From Acidisoma cellulosilyticum (GTDB lineage: Bacteria > Pseudomonadota > Alphaproteobacteria > Acetobacterales > Acetobacteraceae): a stretch of DNA of 64,000 nt. The DNA lies in the NCBI RefSeq assembly GCF_020621385.1, contig NZ_JAESVA010000004.1:124001-188000 (forward strand). The letters run 5' to 3'. The notes beneath the pieces were generated by a model. That model did not search any database, had not been told where the DNA came from, and saw only the letters and a program-made list of their open reading frames with translations. Positions within the stretch are counted from its first letter, which is position 1; the number at the start of each line of letters is the position of its first letter. A program made the translations under genes and the position numbers. Positions 42,638-51,576 of this stretch are shown here, in pieces.

Positions 42638-43786
42638 ATGAGCATGAACGCGCTTTTGCCCCTGCCACGCAGCCTTCGTCGTCCGGCGGAGCCGGGAATG
42701 CCGATTGCCGAGGTGGAGACGCCGACTTTGCTGGTCGACCTGCCTGCGCTCGACCGCAATATCGCGCTTTTGGCGTCCTATGTGCAAAACCGGGCGCCGG
42801 GCGTGCGGTTGCGCCCGCATGCGAAGACGCATAAATCGCCGGACGTCGCGCGGCGGCAGATCGCGGCCGGCGCCATCGGCGTCTGCTGTCAGACGGTCGG
42901 CGAGGCCGAGGCCATGGCGGCCGCCGGTGTTGCGGATATTCTGCTCAGCAACCAGATCGCCGATGCCGGCAAGGCCAGACGGCTGGCGGCGATTGCCGGC
43001 CAGTCCCGGCTTTCGGTCTGTGTCGATGATCCGTCACAGGTGGCGCTGCTGTCTGACGCGGCGATGGCCGCAGGTGTCACCATCCACGTGCTGGTGGAGC
43101 TTGACGTGGGCGGCGCCCGCTGCGGGGTTCTGTCCGCCGACGCGGCTGTCGCTTTGGCCAGGTTGATTGTCGGTTCACCTGGCTTGGTCTTCGACGGTCT
43201 GCAAGCCTATCACGGTCGTGCGCAGCATCTGCGCAAGCCCAGCGAGCGTCAGGCCGCGATTGCCGAGGCAACGCGACTGGCGGCGGCGGCGGCGGGCCAG
43301 ATCCGCGATGCCGGCATCGCTTGCCCGACGATCACCGGGGCAGGGACGGGGACCTTCGCATTCGAGGCCGCCAGCGCCCTTTATACCGAGCTGCAATGCG
43401 GGTCCTATGTGTTCATGGATGCCGATTATGCCCGCAATGAGCGTGACGATGGGGCGGATGTGCCGCATTTCGAGCAGGCGCTGACGATCTTGACGACGGT
43501 CATCAGCACGCCGTTGCCCGATCGTGCCGTTTGCGATGCCGGGTTGAAGGCGATGAGCCTGGATAGCGGCCCGCCGTCATTGCAGCTTTATCCGGGGCTG
43601 GACTATGCCGGTGCATCCGACGAGCATAGCAAGCTGACCATGCATTCGCCCTTCGCTTTGCAAGTCGGGCAGAAAATTCATCTGGTGCCGGGCCATTGCG
43701 ACCCGACGGTTGCGATGCATGACTGGATCATCGTCCATGACGGCAGTACGGTGACGGCGGTCTGGCCGGTCGCGCGCGGTTGGTAG
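42638..43786 (+). CDS. D-threonine aldolase / D-serine dehydratase-like PLP enzyme
   Basis: 382 residues from ATG 42638. It has an alanine-racemase-type N-terminal barrel with the PLP lysine K63 in RPHAKTHKS, then QTVGEAEAMAAAGVADILLSNQI, and the C-terminal D-threonine-aldolase-like domain with the metal motif LVPGHCDPT (H353, D355). This family cleaves D-3-hydroxy-amino acids to glycine and an aldehyde or dehydrates D-serine. Eleven bases separate it from the amidohydrolase. The pair suggests sequential deacylation and retro-aldol cleavage. Confidence 0.9.
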   Translation: MSMNALLPLPRSLRRPAEPGMPIAEVETPTLLVDLPALDRNIALLASYVQNRAPGVRLRPHAKTHKSPDVARRQIAAGAIGVCCQTVGEAEAMAAAGVADILLSNQIADAGKARRLAAIAGQSRLSVCVDDPSQVALLSDAAMAAGVTIHVLVELDVGGARCGVLSADAAVALARLIVGSPGLVFDGLQAYHGRAQHLRKPSERQAAIAEATRLAAAAAGQIRDAGIACPTITGAGTGTFAFEAASALYTELQCGSYVFMDADYARNERDDGADVPHFEQALTILTTVISTPLPDRAVCDAGLKAMSLDSGPPSLQLYPGLDYAGASDEHSKLTMHSPFALQVGQKIHLVPGHCDPTVAMHDWIIVHDGSTVTAVWPVARGW

Positions 43787-43790
43787 AGGA

Positions 43791-45119
43791 TCAGGCGGCT
43801 TTCTTCTGGCGGGCTCGGAACAAGGCGTAATCGATGCGGTCGCGGACGCGGAAATACTCGCCGATGGCGGGTAGCATCCACGGATTGCCGGTATAGAAGG
43901 GTCGCGTCTTGAAGGGGCGCGCTTCGAAGGCGGAGGGGCTTGCCCGGCCCAGCATGCGGAGCGCGGTGCGATGGCCGAGCCAGGAGGCCAAGGCGACGCC
44001 CGAGCCGCAATAGCCCATGGCGTAATCGACACCGTCCTGCTGGCCGGCATGGGGCAAAAAGTCGAAGGTAAAAGCGACGAAACCGCCCCAGCAATGGCTG
44101 ATTTTGACATCGTCCAATTGCGGGAAAATGCCCAGCATCATGCGGCGCAGGCGGCGCGCGGTTTCATTGACATCGATCGGCTGGAAGGTCGCTCTGCCAC
44201 CATAGATCAGACGTTTTCCGTCCGGCGACGGCCGGAAATAGCTGAGAATGCGTTTGGTGTCGTTGACGGTGGCGCCAGTCGGGAACAGGCTTGCCATGCG
44301 CGCTTCGCCCAGCTCCTCCGTCGCGATGATGGAGCTTTGCATCGGCACCACGCGGCGGCGATACCAGCCGAGTGCGGGGGAGGTATAGCCGTTGGTCGCC
44401 ATCAGCACGCGGCGCGCGGTGATAGGGCCGCGCGCGGTTTGCAGCCGGAAGTGTTCACCGGCGCGCGTGACGTCGGTGACGCGGCATTGTTCGACGAACT
44501 GGACGCCGAGGCGCGATGCGTTCTGGACGAGGCCGCGATGATATTTCGCGGGATGGACCGAGGCGCATTGTTCATGCAACCGGCCGCCCTGGTAATGATC
44601 GGTAGCGATATAGCGACCCTGATCGGCTTTCGGCACCATGCGCATGGGCAGGCCGCGCCGCTGATACTGCGGCAGGCTGCGTGACAGGGCCTCATAATGC
44701 TTGGCCGTATAGGCGCCCATGAAATGATCGCCGATGCGGAAATCGCAATCGATCGCGAAGCGATCCATCTGGCTGGCCATGAAAGGCACCAGCCCGCGCG
44801 CTTCCCGGCTCATGCTTTCCGCCAGTTCGGTGCCGATCGACTTGGCGAGATCTTCGGGCGTTTCATGCAATGAACCGGTGATCATGCCGCCATTGCGGGT
44901 GCTGGCGCCATGGCCGAGGCGTTCTGCCTCGATGACCAGAACGGTCAGTCCGGCCTCGGCAAATTCCAGTGCGGCGGAAAGGCCGGTGAAGCCGCTGCCG
45001 ATGATCGCGACATCAAATAAGGTTTCGTCCTGCGGCCAATTCGGGGGAGCAGAGACAAGCTCATCCCACCAATAAGGCCTGCCATCGGCGCGATAAGTCT
45101 CAGCGAATATTTCGGCCAT
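43791..45119 (-). CDS. FAD-dependent amine/amino-acid oxidoreductase (DadA/PuuB-like)
   Basis: 442 residues from ATG 45119 (AAGG upstream); an extension to GTG 45158 has no support. The FAD-binding Rossmann turn is IIGSGFTGLSAA (41-46 for GxGxxG), followed by IEAERLGHGASTRNGGMI, a pattern shared with gamma-glutamylputrescine oxidase and sarcosine-like oxidases. The C-terminal GYCGSGVALASWLG is the second FAD motif. It is transcribed against the preceding genes and ends 4 bases from the aldolase stop. It would oxidise an amine or D-amino acid released by the pathway. Confidence 0.9.
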   Translation of the reverse strand: MAEIFAETYRADGRPYWWDELVSAPPNWPQDETLFDVAIIGSGFTGLSAALEFAEAGLTVLVIEAERLGHGASTRNGGMITGSLHETPEDLAKSIGTELAESMSREARGLVPFMASQMDRFAIDCDFRIGDHFMGAYTAKHYEALSRSLPQYQRRGLPMRMVPKADQGRYIATDHYQGGRLHEQCASVHPAKYHRGLVQNASRLGVQFVEQCRVTDVTRAGEHFRLQTARGPITARRVLMATNGYTSPALGWYRRRVVPMQSSIIATEELGEARMASLFPTGATVNDTKRILSYFRPSPDGKRLIYGGRATFQPIDVNETARRLRRMMLGIFPQLDDVKISHCWGGFVAFTFDFLPHAGQQDGVDYAMGYCGSGVALASWLGHRTALRMLGRASPSAFEARPFKTRPFYTGNPWMLPAIGEYFRVRDRIDYALFRARQKKAA

Positions 45120-45193
45120 CGGCTTAACCTTCAAAGGCGTCGCCGGTAGCGCTATCACCCGAAAAGGGTAATGGCCTGCCTAGCTTCCGAGGG

Positions 45194-45218
45194 AGACTGA
45201 TCACAAACCTATCAGTCT
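45194..45218. promoter_or_regulatory. Inverted repeat upstream of the FAD oxidoreductase
   Basis: AGACTGAT-N9-ATCAGTCT is a perfect 8-bp dyad, 75 bases upstream of the oxidoreductase start and 35 bases past the emrB-like stop. There is no T-run on either side, so an operator is more likely than a terminator. Its regulator is not known. Confidence 0.45.
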
Positions 45219-45252
45219 GTCCAGAAACGCGCCGATGAAGCAGTTGTCTAGA

Positions 45253-46806
45253 TCAATGCGACGCGGGCGCGGATTTCGCCGGGCCGACCTTACGCAGCAA
45301 GGGTGCCAGCAGCGTCGCCAGGATGAAAGCCAGCATGATGGCGCGGAAGGCATCGGCGAAAGCCATTGTCCGCGCCTCGCGATAGGCGAGGTTCCATAAC
45401 TGCTCCAGAGCGGCGCTATGGGCAATGACAGGACCGGCGGGTAGAGCTGCGTAGCGCTGCGTCATGGATTGCATGAACTGATCCATCGGCAGGTTCGCCG
45501 GCGTCAGATGGCTCGCGATCCGTTCGAAATGCAGATTGGTTTTGTCGTTGAGGATCGCGGCGCTGACGGCGATGCCGACGGCGCCGCCCAGATTGCGCAT
45601 CATATTGAACAGGCCGCTCGCATATTGCAGCCTGGCGGGCGGCAGACTGCCGAGGCCGAGCGTGACGGTAGGCGCGACCGCGAAGACCTGCGGGAAACCG
45701 CGCAGTATTTGCGGGATCAAAAGCTCGGCCGCGCCCCAGTCATGCGTGATGAAGCTGAAGCTCCACATGGACAGGCCGAAACAGGCAAGCCCCGCCGTCA
45801 GCAGCCAGCGCGTATCGAAACGGCGGGCGAGGATGATATAGGCCGGTGTGCCGATCAGGGAGGCGATGCCGGTGGAGAAGACAGCAAGGCCGGTCTGCCA
45901 GGCGCTGAAGCCGCGGACGTAGTCGAGGAAGAGCGGCGTCAGATAGATGGTCGTGAAGATGCCGATGCCGGTCACGAAGGAGAGCAGGCAACCGAGCGCG
46001 AAATTACGGTTGCCGAGCGCGCGCAGGTCCATCACCGGGCGGGGAAAGGTCAGACTGCGGAGGACGAACAATGTCAGCGAAATGCCGGCGATCCAGGCGG
46101 TGGTGGTGATGGTTTCGTCGCTGAACCAGTTCCAGCGCGTCCCTTCCTCCAGCGTATATTCCAGCGTGCCGAGGCCGACCGCCATCAGGACGATGCCGAG
46201 ATAATCCGCGCCGCGCAGCAGCGAAAGATTGGGCTTGTCGATGCGGACCAAGGCCGGCACCAGGAAGGTGATGGCCAGGCCCGGCAAAAGGTTGATGTAG
46301 AAAAGCCAATGCCAGTTCAACGCATCGGTGATCCAGCCGCCGATGACGGGGCCGAGCGTTGGCGCGACGGCCGCGATGGTGCCGACGACCGCCGCCGAAT
46401 AGACCCGCCGCGAGCCCTGAAAGTAATGGAAGGAGGAGGTGAAGACGGTCGGGATCATCGACGCACCGAGCGCGCCCTGCAGACCACGAAACAGGATCAT
46501 GCTGTCGATATTCCAGGCGAGGCCGCAGAGCATGCTGGAGAGGGTGAAACCGGCGGCCGAGATGGTGAAAAGCCAGCGTGTCGAGAAGACGCGCGTCAGC
46601 CAGCCGGATAGCGGGATTATGATGATCTCGGCGATCAGATAGGCCGTCTGCACCCAGCTGATCTCATCCTGTGCCGCCGACAGACCGCCGCCGATATCCT
46701 GGATAGAGGAGGCGACGATCTGGATGTCCAGCAGTGCGATGAACATGCCGCAGCACATGACGGCGAAAGGCAGGATCGACGGATGCTTGTGCGGGGTGTC
46801 GGTCAC
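45253..46806 (-). CDS. emrB: EmrB/QacA-type MFS multidrug exporter
   Basis: 517 residues with about 14 helices. The start is a GTG (46806) overlapping the stop of the membrane-fusion gene (GTGA). Family motifs are ALLDIQIVASSIQDIGGG, QTAYLIAEIIIIPLSGWLTRVFSTRWLF, RGLQGALGASMIPTVFTSS and GPVIGGWI. It forms a tripartite efflux system with the EmrA-like adaptor and an outer-membrane channel that is not in this window. Confidence 0.94.
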   Translation of the reverse strand: MTDTPHKHPSILPFAVMCCGMFIALLDIQIVASSIQDIGGGLSAAQDEISWVQTAYLIAEIIIIPLSGWLTRVFSTRWLFTISAAGFTLSSMLCGLAWNIDSMILFRGLQGALGASMIPTVFTSSFHYFQGSRRVYSAAVVGTIAAVAPTLGPVIGGWITDALNWHWLFYINLLPGLAITFLVPALVRIDKPNLSLLRGADYLGIVLMAVGLGTLEYTLEEGTRWNWFSDETITTTAWIAGISLTLFVLRSLTFPRPVMDLRALGNRNFALGCLLSFVTGIGIFTTIYLTPLFLDYVRGFSAWQTGLAVFSTGIASLIGTPAYIILARRFDTRWLLTAGLACFGLSMWSFSFITHDWGAAELLIPQILRGFPQVFAVAPTVTLGLGSLPPARLQYASGLFNMMRNLGGAVGIAVSAAILNDKTNLHFERIASHLTPANLPMDQFMQSMTQRYAALPAGPVIAHSAALEQLWNLAYREARTMAFADAFRAIMLAFILATLLAPLLRKVGPAKSAPASH

Positions 46807-47921
46807 GGCTTGGTCTTGTCGCGGCGGATATCGACATGGGCGAAAGTGGAGAGGCCGGGACGGAGCATGGCAAGCGCGCTGTCATTGCCGTCCAGCACCA
46901 GGCGGACTGGCACGCGCTGGACGATTTTAGTGAAATTCCCGGTCGCGTTCTCGGCCGGAATGACGCTGAACACGGCGCCCGTTCCCGGCGCCACGCTCGC
47001 GACATGGGCGTGGAAGATATGGCCCGGCAGCACATCGGCGGTGATCGTCGCCGCGTCGCCTTCGACCATATGGGTCAGCTGATCTTCCTTGAAATTGGCA
47101 TCGACCCAAAGACCGCTGGAAGGGATGACCGAGATCAGGTAAGCGCCGGCCGGGACGTAACTGCCCTGCTGCGCCGCACGATTGCCGATATAGCCGTCGA
47201 TCGGCGCGCGGATTTGCGTATAGTCGAGATTGAGCGAGGCCTGCCGCATCGCGGCCTGCGCCTGGGCCAGATTGGCCTCTGCCCCCGTGATTTCTGCGCT
47301 GAGGACCTTAAGCTGCTCGCGTCCGGCTTCCAGCGCCGCCGTCGCGGCCGCCAGATTGGCGGTCGTCTGCTGCGCGAGGGAGCTCGCTCGCTGCGCATCT
47401 TGCCGCGACCCGGCGCTGGTGGCGGCCAGGCGCCGGTAGCGGTCGGCGTCATCTGTCGCGAAGCTCAGTTGGGCGGAAGTGGCGGAGAGCTCGGCTGCCT
47501 CCTGGCGGATGGTCGATTGCTGCAACTCGTAGCGCGCCTGCAATTCATCGAGGGCAGCCTGCCGGCCCGCGACCACCGCCCGCGCATTGTCGGCGGCCGC
47601 CTGATAGTCGCGCGGGTCGAGTTCGATCATCAATTGCCCGGCGCGGACGAACTGGTTGTCGGCGACCAGGATGCGGCCGATGAAGCCGCTGACATGCGGG
47701 GCGATTGTCGTGACATTGCCGCCGACATAGGAATCATCGGTGCTTTCGATAAAGCGCCCGTTGGTCCACCAGTCTTGCCCATACCAGGCGCCGCCGGCGA
47801 TGACGGCGATCGCCACACCGACGGATGCGAGTTTCTTGAGGCTTATCCGTTTACGGGCGCGCGTCGTTCCGTCAACGGAAGGGGGGAAGCCAGCGTCGCG
47901 ATCTGACATTGTGTCTGACAT
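46803..47921 (-). CDS. emrA: EmrA/HlyD-type membrane-fusion protein
   Basis: 372 residues. A single N-terminal membrane anchor lies at about 31-47, then a periplasmic lipoyl-hairpin-barrel arrangement: IESTDDSYVGGNVTTIAPHVSG, a long Gln/Ala-rich coiled coil (about 105-215), and LDYTQIRAPIDGYIGNRAAQQG returning to the lipoyl half-domain. It bridges the EmrB-like pump to an outer-membrane protein. It is 15 bases after the HxlR gene, in the same operon. Confidence 0.94.
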   Translation of the reverse strand: MSDTMSDRDAGFPPSVDGTTRARKRISLKKLASVGVAIAVIAGGAWYGQDWWTNGRFIESTDDSYVGGNVTTIAPHVSGFIGRILVADNQFVRAGQLMIELDPRDYQAAADNARAVVAGRQAALDELQARYELQQSTIRQEAAELSATSAQLSFATDDADRYRRLAATSAGSRQDAQRASSLAQQTTANLAAATAALEAGREQLKVLSAEITGAEANLAQAQAAMRQASLNLDYTQIRAPIDGYIGNRAAQQGSYVPAGAYLISVIPSSGLWVDANFKEDQLTHMVEGDAATITADVLPGHIFHAHVASVAPGTGAVFSVIPAENATGNFTKIVQRVPVRLVLDGNDSALAMLRPGLSTFAHVDIRRDKTKP

Positions 47922-47936
47922 GGGATGATCCTTGGA

Positions 47937-48461
47937 TCAGGCGTCTGACAGGAGAGCGGCGGCGACCTTGGCCCGCAGTGCCGCGCGTCTCTCATGCCGT
48001 TCACGAAAGCCGTCGCTGGCGCCGGGGCCGGGCGCCGTGCGGAAGGCCGGCGCCTCGATCCGGCGCAGGCTGGCGGCATCGACCATGACCGGATCGGCGA
48101 TCGCGCCGGTCTCGGCATCGACGATGACGAGGCTGGCACCGTCCGGCGCGAAATGGCGATTGCCCCAGGCGAGCAGCGCCCAGAGGACGGGCCGAAAATC
48201 CCGCCCTTGCTCCGTCAGCACATATTCATCGCGTGGCGGGCGCTCGCTATAGCGCCGCTTTTCCAACATGCCGGATTCGACCAGGGCGGCGAGCCGGCGG
48301 GTGAGGATATTCGGCGCGATATCGAGGTTCTTCTGGAATTGCTCGAAGCGTGTGGAGCCGAGCAGGGCGTCACGCAGAATGAGGATGCTCCACCATTCGC
48401 CGACCCGTTCCAGGCTGCGGGCGATGGGACATTCCAGGTTTTCGAAGCTTTTGCGGCGCAT
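47937..48461 (-). CDS. HxlR family transcriptional regulator
   Basis: 174 residues. The HxlR winged helix covers about 8-105, with the conserved cysteine C11 (LECPIARSLERVGEWW), RFEQFQKNLDIAPNILTRRL and the wing VLTEQGRDFRPVLWALLAWG. The cysteine near the N-terminus is the usual thiol or electrophile sensor. A 70-residue Arg/Ala-rich tail is longer than in typical members. It is the first gene of the efflux operon, with an inverted repeat just upstream that is probably its own operator. Confidence 0.93.
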   Translation of the reverse strand: MRRKSFENLECPIARSLERVGEWWSILILRDALLGSTRFEQFQKNLDIAPNILTRRLAALVESGMLEKRRYSERPPRDEYVLTEQGRDFRPVLWALLAWGNRHFAPDGASLVIVDAETGAIADPVMVDAASLRRIEAPAFRTAPGPGASDGFRERHERRAALRAKVAAALLSDA

Positions 48462-48475
48462 GGATCAGGGACCAG

Positions 48476-48514
48476 TCACTATCACGACGATAGTGATGGC
48501 CCATGACACTATCA
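48476..48514. promoter_or_regulatory. Probable HxlR operator
   Basis: TCACTATC-N5-GATAGTGA (48476-48496) is a perfect 8-bp dyad 15 bases upstream of the HxlR start, and the half-site CACTATCA recurs at 48507-48514. The repeat sits where repression of the efflux operon would be expected. Confidence 0.65.
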
Positions 48515-48545
48515 TAATGCAAGTGACTGTCGTGCATGGCGGCTA

Positions 48546-48697
48546 AGCGACGTCCGGCCGTCGCTTGCGGCCCTAATAACGCAATGAATCGTGCATTTTT
48601 TTGATAACGAAAAAAATCCTCACTTGAGTCGTAATTTGAAATTGATCACGATGTCGATAGGTGGCAATATCATATTAAGATAATATGGAATCGTGCA
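48546..48697 (+). promoter_or_regulatory. AT-rich promoter region of the porin gene
   Basis: 152 bases, strikingly AT-rich for this genome, with A and T tracts at 48596-48617. A dyad CATATT-N5-AATATG (48671-48687) lies 11 bases before the start. A high-expression promoter is likely, as expected for a porin. I cannot place -35/-10 boxes with confidence. Confidence 0.5.
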
Positions 48698-49981
48698 ATG
48701 CGTTATGAGATAGGTTCATTCTCCCACAGGAAATCCGCACGACGGTTTCTGCTGGCCGGCTTTGCCGCCAGTGCGGCCGCTATCGGCCTGGCCGGCAATG
48801 CGCAGGCCCAATCGACAAATCCCGACTTCACCAAAACGCTGGCGCCCGGTTCCATCGTGGTGCGGCTTGATGGCCGCGTCTCGGCCTGGGCCGGCGTCGA
48901 CGGGTTCACAGGGCAGAGCTATAACGGCACGAAATATTCCGGCTTCAGCACGGCGGGTTATCTCCGCCTTTATCCGGGCTTCGACGGTGTCGCCGCCAAC
49001 GGGTTGCAATATGGTGCCCAGGCTGAAATCCGTGAAAACACGGAAACCAGTGCTGCCGCCGGCGCCAGCTCCGAGACGCTCTATGTCCTCCGCGACTTCG
49101 GCTATCTCGGTCTGCCGCAGCTTGGCCTCGTTCGCTTCGGCCAGCAGGAAGGCGCGCTGTATCTGAACGACGCCGGTCGCTTCGAGAGCGGCAAGGAAGC
49201 CTTCGATTCCGGCGGCTGGAATGGCGACGTGCAGAACTTCTTCGTCAATACCTCCGCCCGGCCGATCTATCCCTGGACCTGGAGCAATAGCACCCGCACC
49301 ACGGACAAGATCGACTACATCACGCCGTCCTTCAGCGGTCTGAGCTTCTCGGTTAGTTTCGAGCCCAATCAAACGGGCGAGAATTATGCGCCCGCCGTGA
49401 CATCGACCACGACCGCGACCGACCTGCGCCGCAATACCGTGGAAATCGGCACGACCTACAAGGCCAAGTTTGACGGCGTCGGCCTCATCGTCGACGGCGG
49501 CTACATGAATGCGGGCGCCGTGGGCTACACCGGCACCGCCAAGGCGGGCCTCCCCTACCAGGGCATGAGCGTCGGCAGCGCCGGCGCGACCTTGAGCTAT
49601 GCCGGCTTCACCGTGGGCGGCAACACCAAGTTCGGCAACATGAACGGTCAGTTCGAGCCGAACTATGCCGGTGGCGCGAACGCGGTCGGCTGGCTCGCCG
49701 GCGGCCTCTACACCGCAGGTCAGCTGACGGTCGGCGCCAGCTACTTCAACTATAAAAGCCAGGGCGACTACTCCAGCCCTAAGACCGAAGGCCAGCGCGA
49801 TGAAACCGGTCTTGCCGCCGGTGCGACCTATGTGCTGGTTCCGGGCGTGAAGCTGTTCGCTTCCTACCTGTACGGCACACGCTGGCAGGGCGGCTACAAC
49901 TTCCTCTCCGGCGCCGCCGGTTCCGCCAACAACAAGGTGCAGGCTCAGGTCTTCGCCCTCGGCACCTGGCTCTACTGGTAA
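48698..49981 (+). CDS. Outer-membrane porin
   Basis: 427 residues. A rather long signal peptide (17 polar residues, then LLAGFAASAAAIGLAGNAQA, cleavage near residue 37) precedes a mature chain rich in Gly, Tyr, Asn and Thr with alternating beta strands (SIVVRLDGRVSAW, YGAQAEIRENTE, FRFGQQEG-like loop) and the C-terminal aromatic residue of an outer-membrane barrel (LGTWLYW). It matches alphaproteobacterial general porins. It is followed by a strong hairpin. Confidence 0.93.
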   Translation: MRYEIGSFSHRKSARRFLLAGFAASAAAIGLAGNAQAQSTNPDFTKTLAPGSIVVRLDGRVSAWAGVDGFTGQSYNGTKYSGFSTAGYLRLYPGFDGVAANGLQYGAQAEIRENTETSAAAGASSETLYVLRDFGYLGLPQLGLVRFGQQEGALYLNDAGRFESGKEAFDSGGWNGDVQNFFVNTSARPIYPWTWSNSTRTTDKIDYITPSFSGLSFSVSFEPNQTGENYAPAVTSTTTATDLRRNTVEIGTTYKAKFDGVGLIVDGGYMNAGAVGYTGTAKAGLPYQGMSVGSAGATLSYAGFTVGGNTKFGNMNGQFEPNYAGGANAVGWLAGGLYTAGQLTVGASYFNYKSQGDYSSPKTEGQRDETGLAAGATYVLVPGVKLFASYLYGTRWQGGYNFLSGAAGSANNKVQAQVFALGTWLYW

Positions 49982-49997
49982 GGCCTCAGTCGCGCTA

Positions 49998-50028
49998 TCA
50001 GGGCAGGATGCGTGGCATCCTGCCCTGA
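49998..50028 (+). terminator. 14-bp hairpin after the porin, overlapping the next ribosome-binding site
   Basis: TCAGGGCAGGATGC (49998-50011) and its exact complement (50015-50028) enclose a GTG loop, 16 bases after the porin stop. It is one of the strongest stems in the window. The right arm ends in CCCTGA and the TGAGG that follows (50026-50030) is the Shine-Dalgarno of the next gene, so read-through RNA would hide it. Confidence 0.65.
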
Positions 50029-50038
50029 GGAAAAATCC

Positions 50039-50428
50039 GTGAGTGTCAGCCGGCGTGTCGTGCTCGGCTTCGTGTTCCTATGGTTCTTCGTCGGCGGCAT
50101 CGCCCATTTCGTCTTCACGGAGACCGAGGCGGGGATCATCCCGCCTTGGCTGCCGGATCACCGGACCCTGGTTCTGATCAGTGGCGTCTTCGAGCTATTG
50201 GGGGCGGCCGGGATCCTGCTGCGGCCGACGCGCAACGCGGCCGGGTGGGGATTGGTGATCCTGACCGTCGCGGTGACGCCGGCGAATATCTTCATGCTGC
50301 AGCAAGCGGCGGACTATCCCGCGATTCCCTATTGGGCACTGGTGCTGCGCCTGCCGGTGCAAGTTCTGCTGATCCTGGCCATCTGGTGGTCGACCCGTCC
50401 TGTCCCGCTGCGGCGCGGGCGGCGCTAG
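50039..50428 (+). CDS. DoxX-like small membrane protein
   Basis: 129 residues from GTG 50039, with TGAGGA eight bases upstream; a GTG at 50012 is inside the hairpin. Four membrane segments are visible (VVLGFVFLWFFVGGIAHFV, VLISGVFELLGAAGILL, AGWGLVILTVAVTPANIFML, WALVLRLPVQVLLILAIWW). The pattern fits DoxX/DUF4345-type proteins of unknown function. The Arg-rich C-terminus is cytoplasmic. The nearest gene in the same direction is 127 bases away. Confidence 0.82.
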   Translation: MSVSRRVVLGFVFLWFFVGGIAHFVFTETEAGIIPPWLPDHRTLVLISGVFELLGAAGILLRPTRNAAGWGLVILTVAVTPANIFMLQQAADYPAIPYWALVLRLPVQVLLILAIWWSTRPVPLRRGRR

Positions 50429-50555
50429 CCGTCCGCGTGCCCATGCCTATCCTGCAGGCCAGAAGCCGCCACCGGCACCGCCCCAAATCCATAATGCGAT
50501 GCTTATATACCTATCTGAATCTGAGCGGCCGACGCGGCCCGGATAGGAGTTGCCG

Positions 50556-51566
50556 ATGACCACACTCTCGATCCTCGATCTTGTTCGCGTGCGGGAGAAC
50601 GGCACGCCGCGCCTGGCGCTGGATCATGCGCGGGATTTGGCAGCCCATGCCGAAAACTGGGGCTACGAGCGCTTCTGGGTCGCCGAGCATCACAATATGC
50701 AGGGTGTGGCGAGTGCCGCGACCTCCGTCGTCATCGGGCATATCGCGGCTGGCACCAAGCATATCCGTGTCGGTGCGGGCGGCATCATGCTGCCGAACCA
50801 TGCGCCGATGGTGATCGCCGAGCAGTTCGGCACGCTGGCGCATCTTTTCCCCGGCCGTATCGACCTCGGTCTGGGTCGCGCGCCGGGCACGGATCAGACG
50901 ACCGCCTATGCGCTGCGCCGGTCCTTCAACAATGCCGACAACTTCCCGCAGGATGTGCTGGAATTGCAGGCCTATCTGGCCCCAGCGACAGACGGTCGGC
51001 GCATTCAGGCCGTGCCGGCGACGGGCACCGAGGTGCCGCTATGGATTCTCGGCTCCAGCACATTCGGCGCGCAACTGGCGGCCGAGCTTGGCCTGCCCTT
51101 CGGCTTCGCCTCCCATTTCGCGCCGGATATGCTGATGTCCGCGCTCGACATCTACCGCGCGCGCTTCAAACCCTCCGCCCAGCTCGCCAAGCCCCATGCC
51201 ATGGTCGGCGTCAATGTGATTGCGGCCGAGACGGACGGGGAGGCGACCTATCTGGCCACCACCCAGCAAATGTCCTTCACCAATATCTTTCGGGGCGCGC
51301 GCGGGCTGAGCCAGCCGCCGATTGCGGATATCGAAAGCTATTGGTCGCCGATGGAAAAGGCGCAGGCGATGCGCATGCTTCAGCTCAGCATTATCGGGTC
51401 GCCCGAGACGGTGAAGCAGGGGCTGGACTGGTTGATCCGCGAGACCAAGGCGGACGAGCTCATGATCGTCTCGGATGTCTATGACCATGACCTGCGGCTG
51501 AGGTCCTTCCGCCTGATCGCCGAGGCGATGGGCGTTTCGCCGACGGTCGCCGTCGCTGCCGATTAG
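50556..51566 (+). CDS. LLM class flavin-dependent oxidoreductase
   Basis: 336 residues from ATG 50556 behind GGATAGGAG. The luciferase-like barrel is clear from [45 protein letters not shown] and [21 protein letters not shown], which match the MsnO8-type group. Such enzymes use reduced FMN to oxidise small organic substrates; the substrate here is unknown. It converges with a DHA2 exporter. Confidence 0.92.
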   Translation: MTTLSILDLVRVRENGTPRLALDHARDLAAHAENWGYERFWVAEHHNMQGVASAATSVVIGHIAAGTKHIRVGAGGIMLPNHAPMVIAEQFGTLAHLFPGRIDLGLGRAPGTDQTTAYALRRSFNNADNFPQDVLELQAYLAPATDGRRIQAVPATGTEVPLWILGSSTFGAQLAAELGLPFGFASHFAPDMLMSALDIYRARFKPSAQLAKPHAMVGVNVIAAETDGEATYLATTQQMSFTNIFRGARGLSQPPIADIESYWSPMEKAQAMRMLQLSIIGSPETVKQGLDWLIRETKADELMIVSDVYDHDLRLRSFRLIAEAMGVSPTVAVAAD

Positions 51567-51576
51567 CCGTGCCAGG

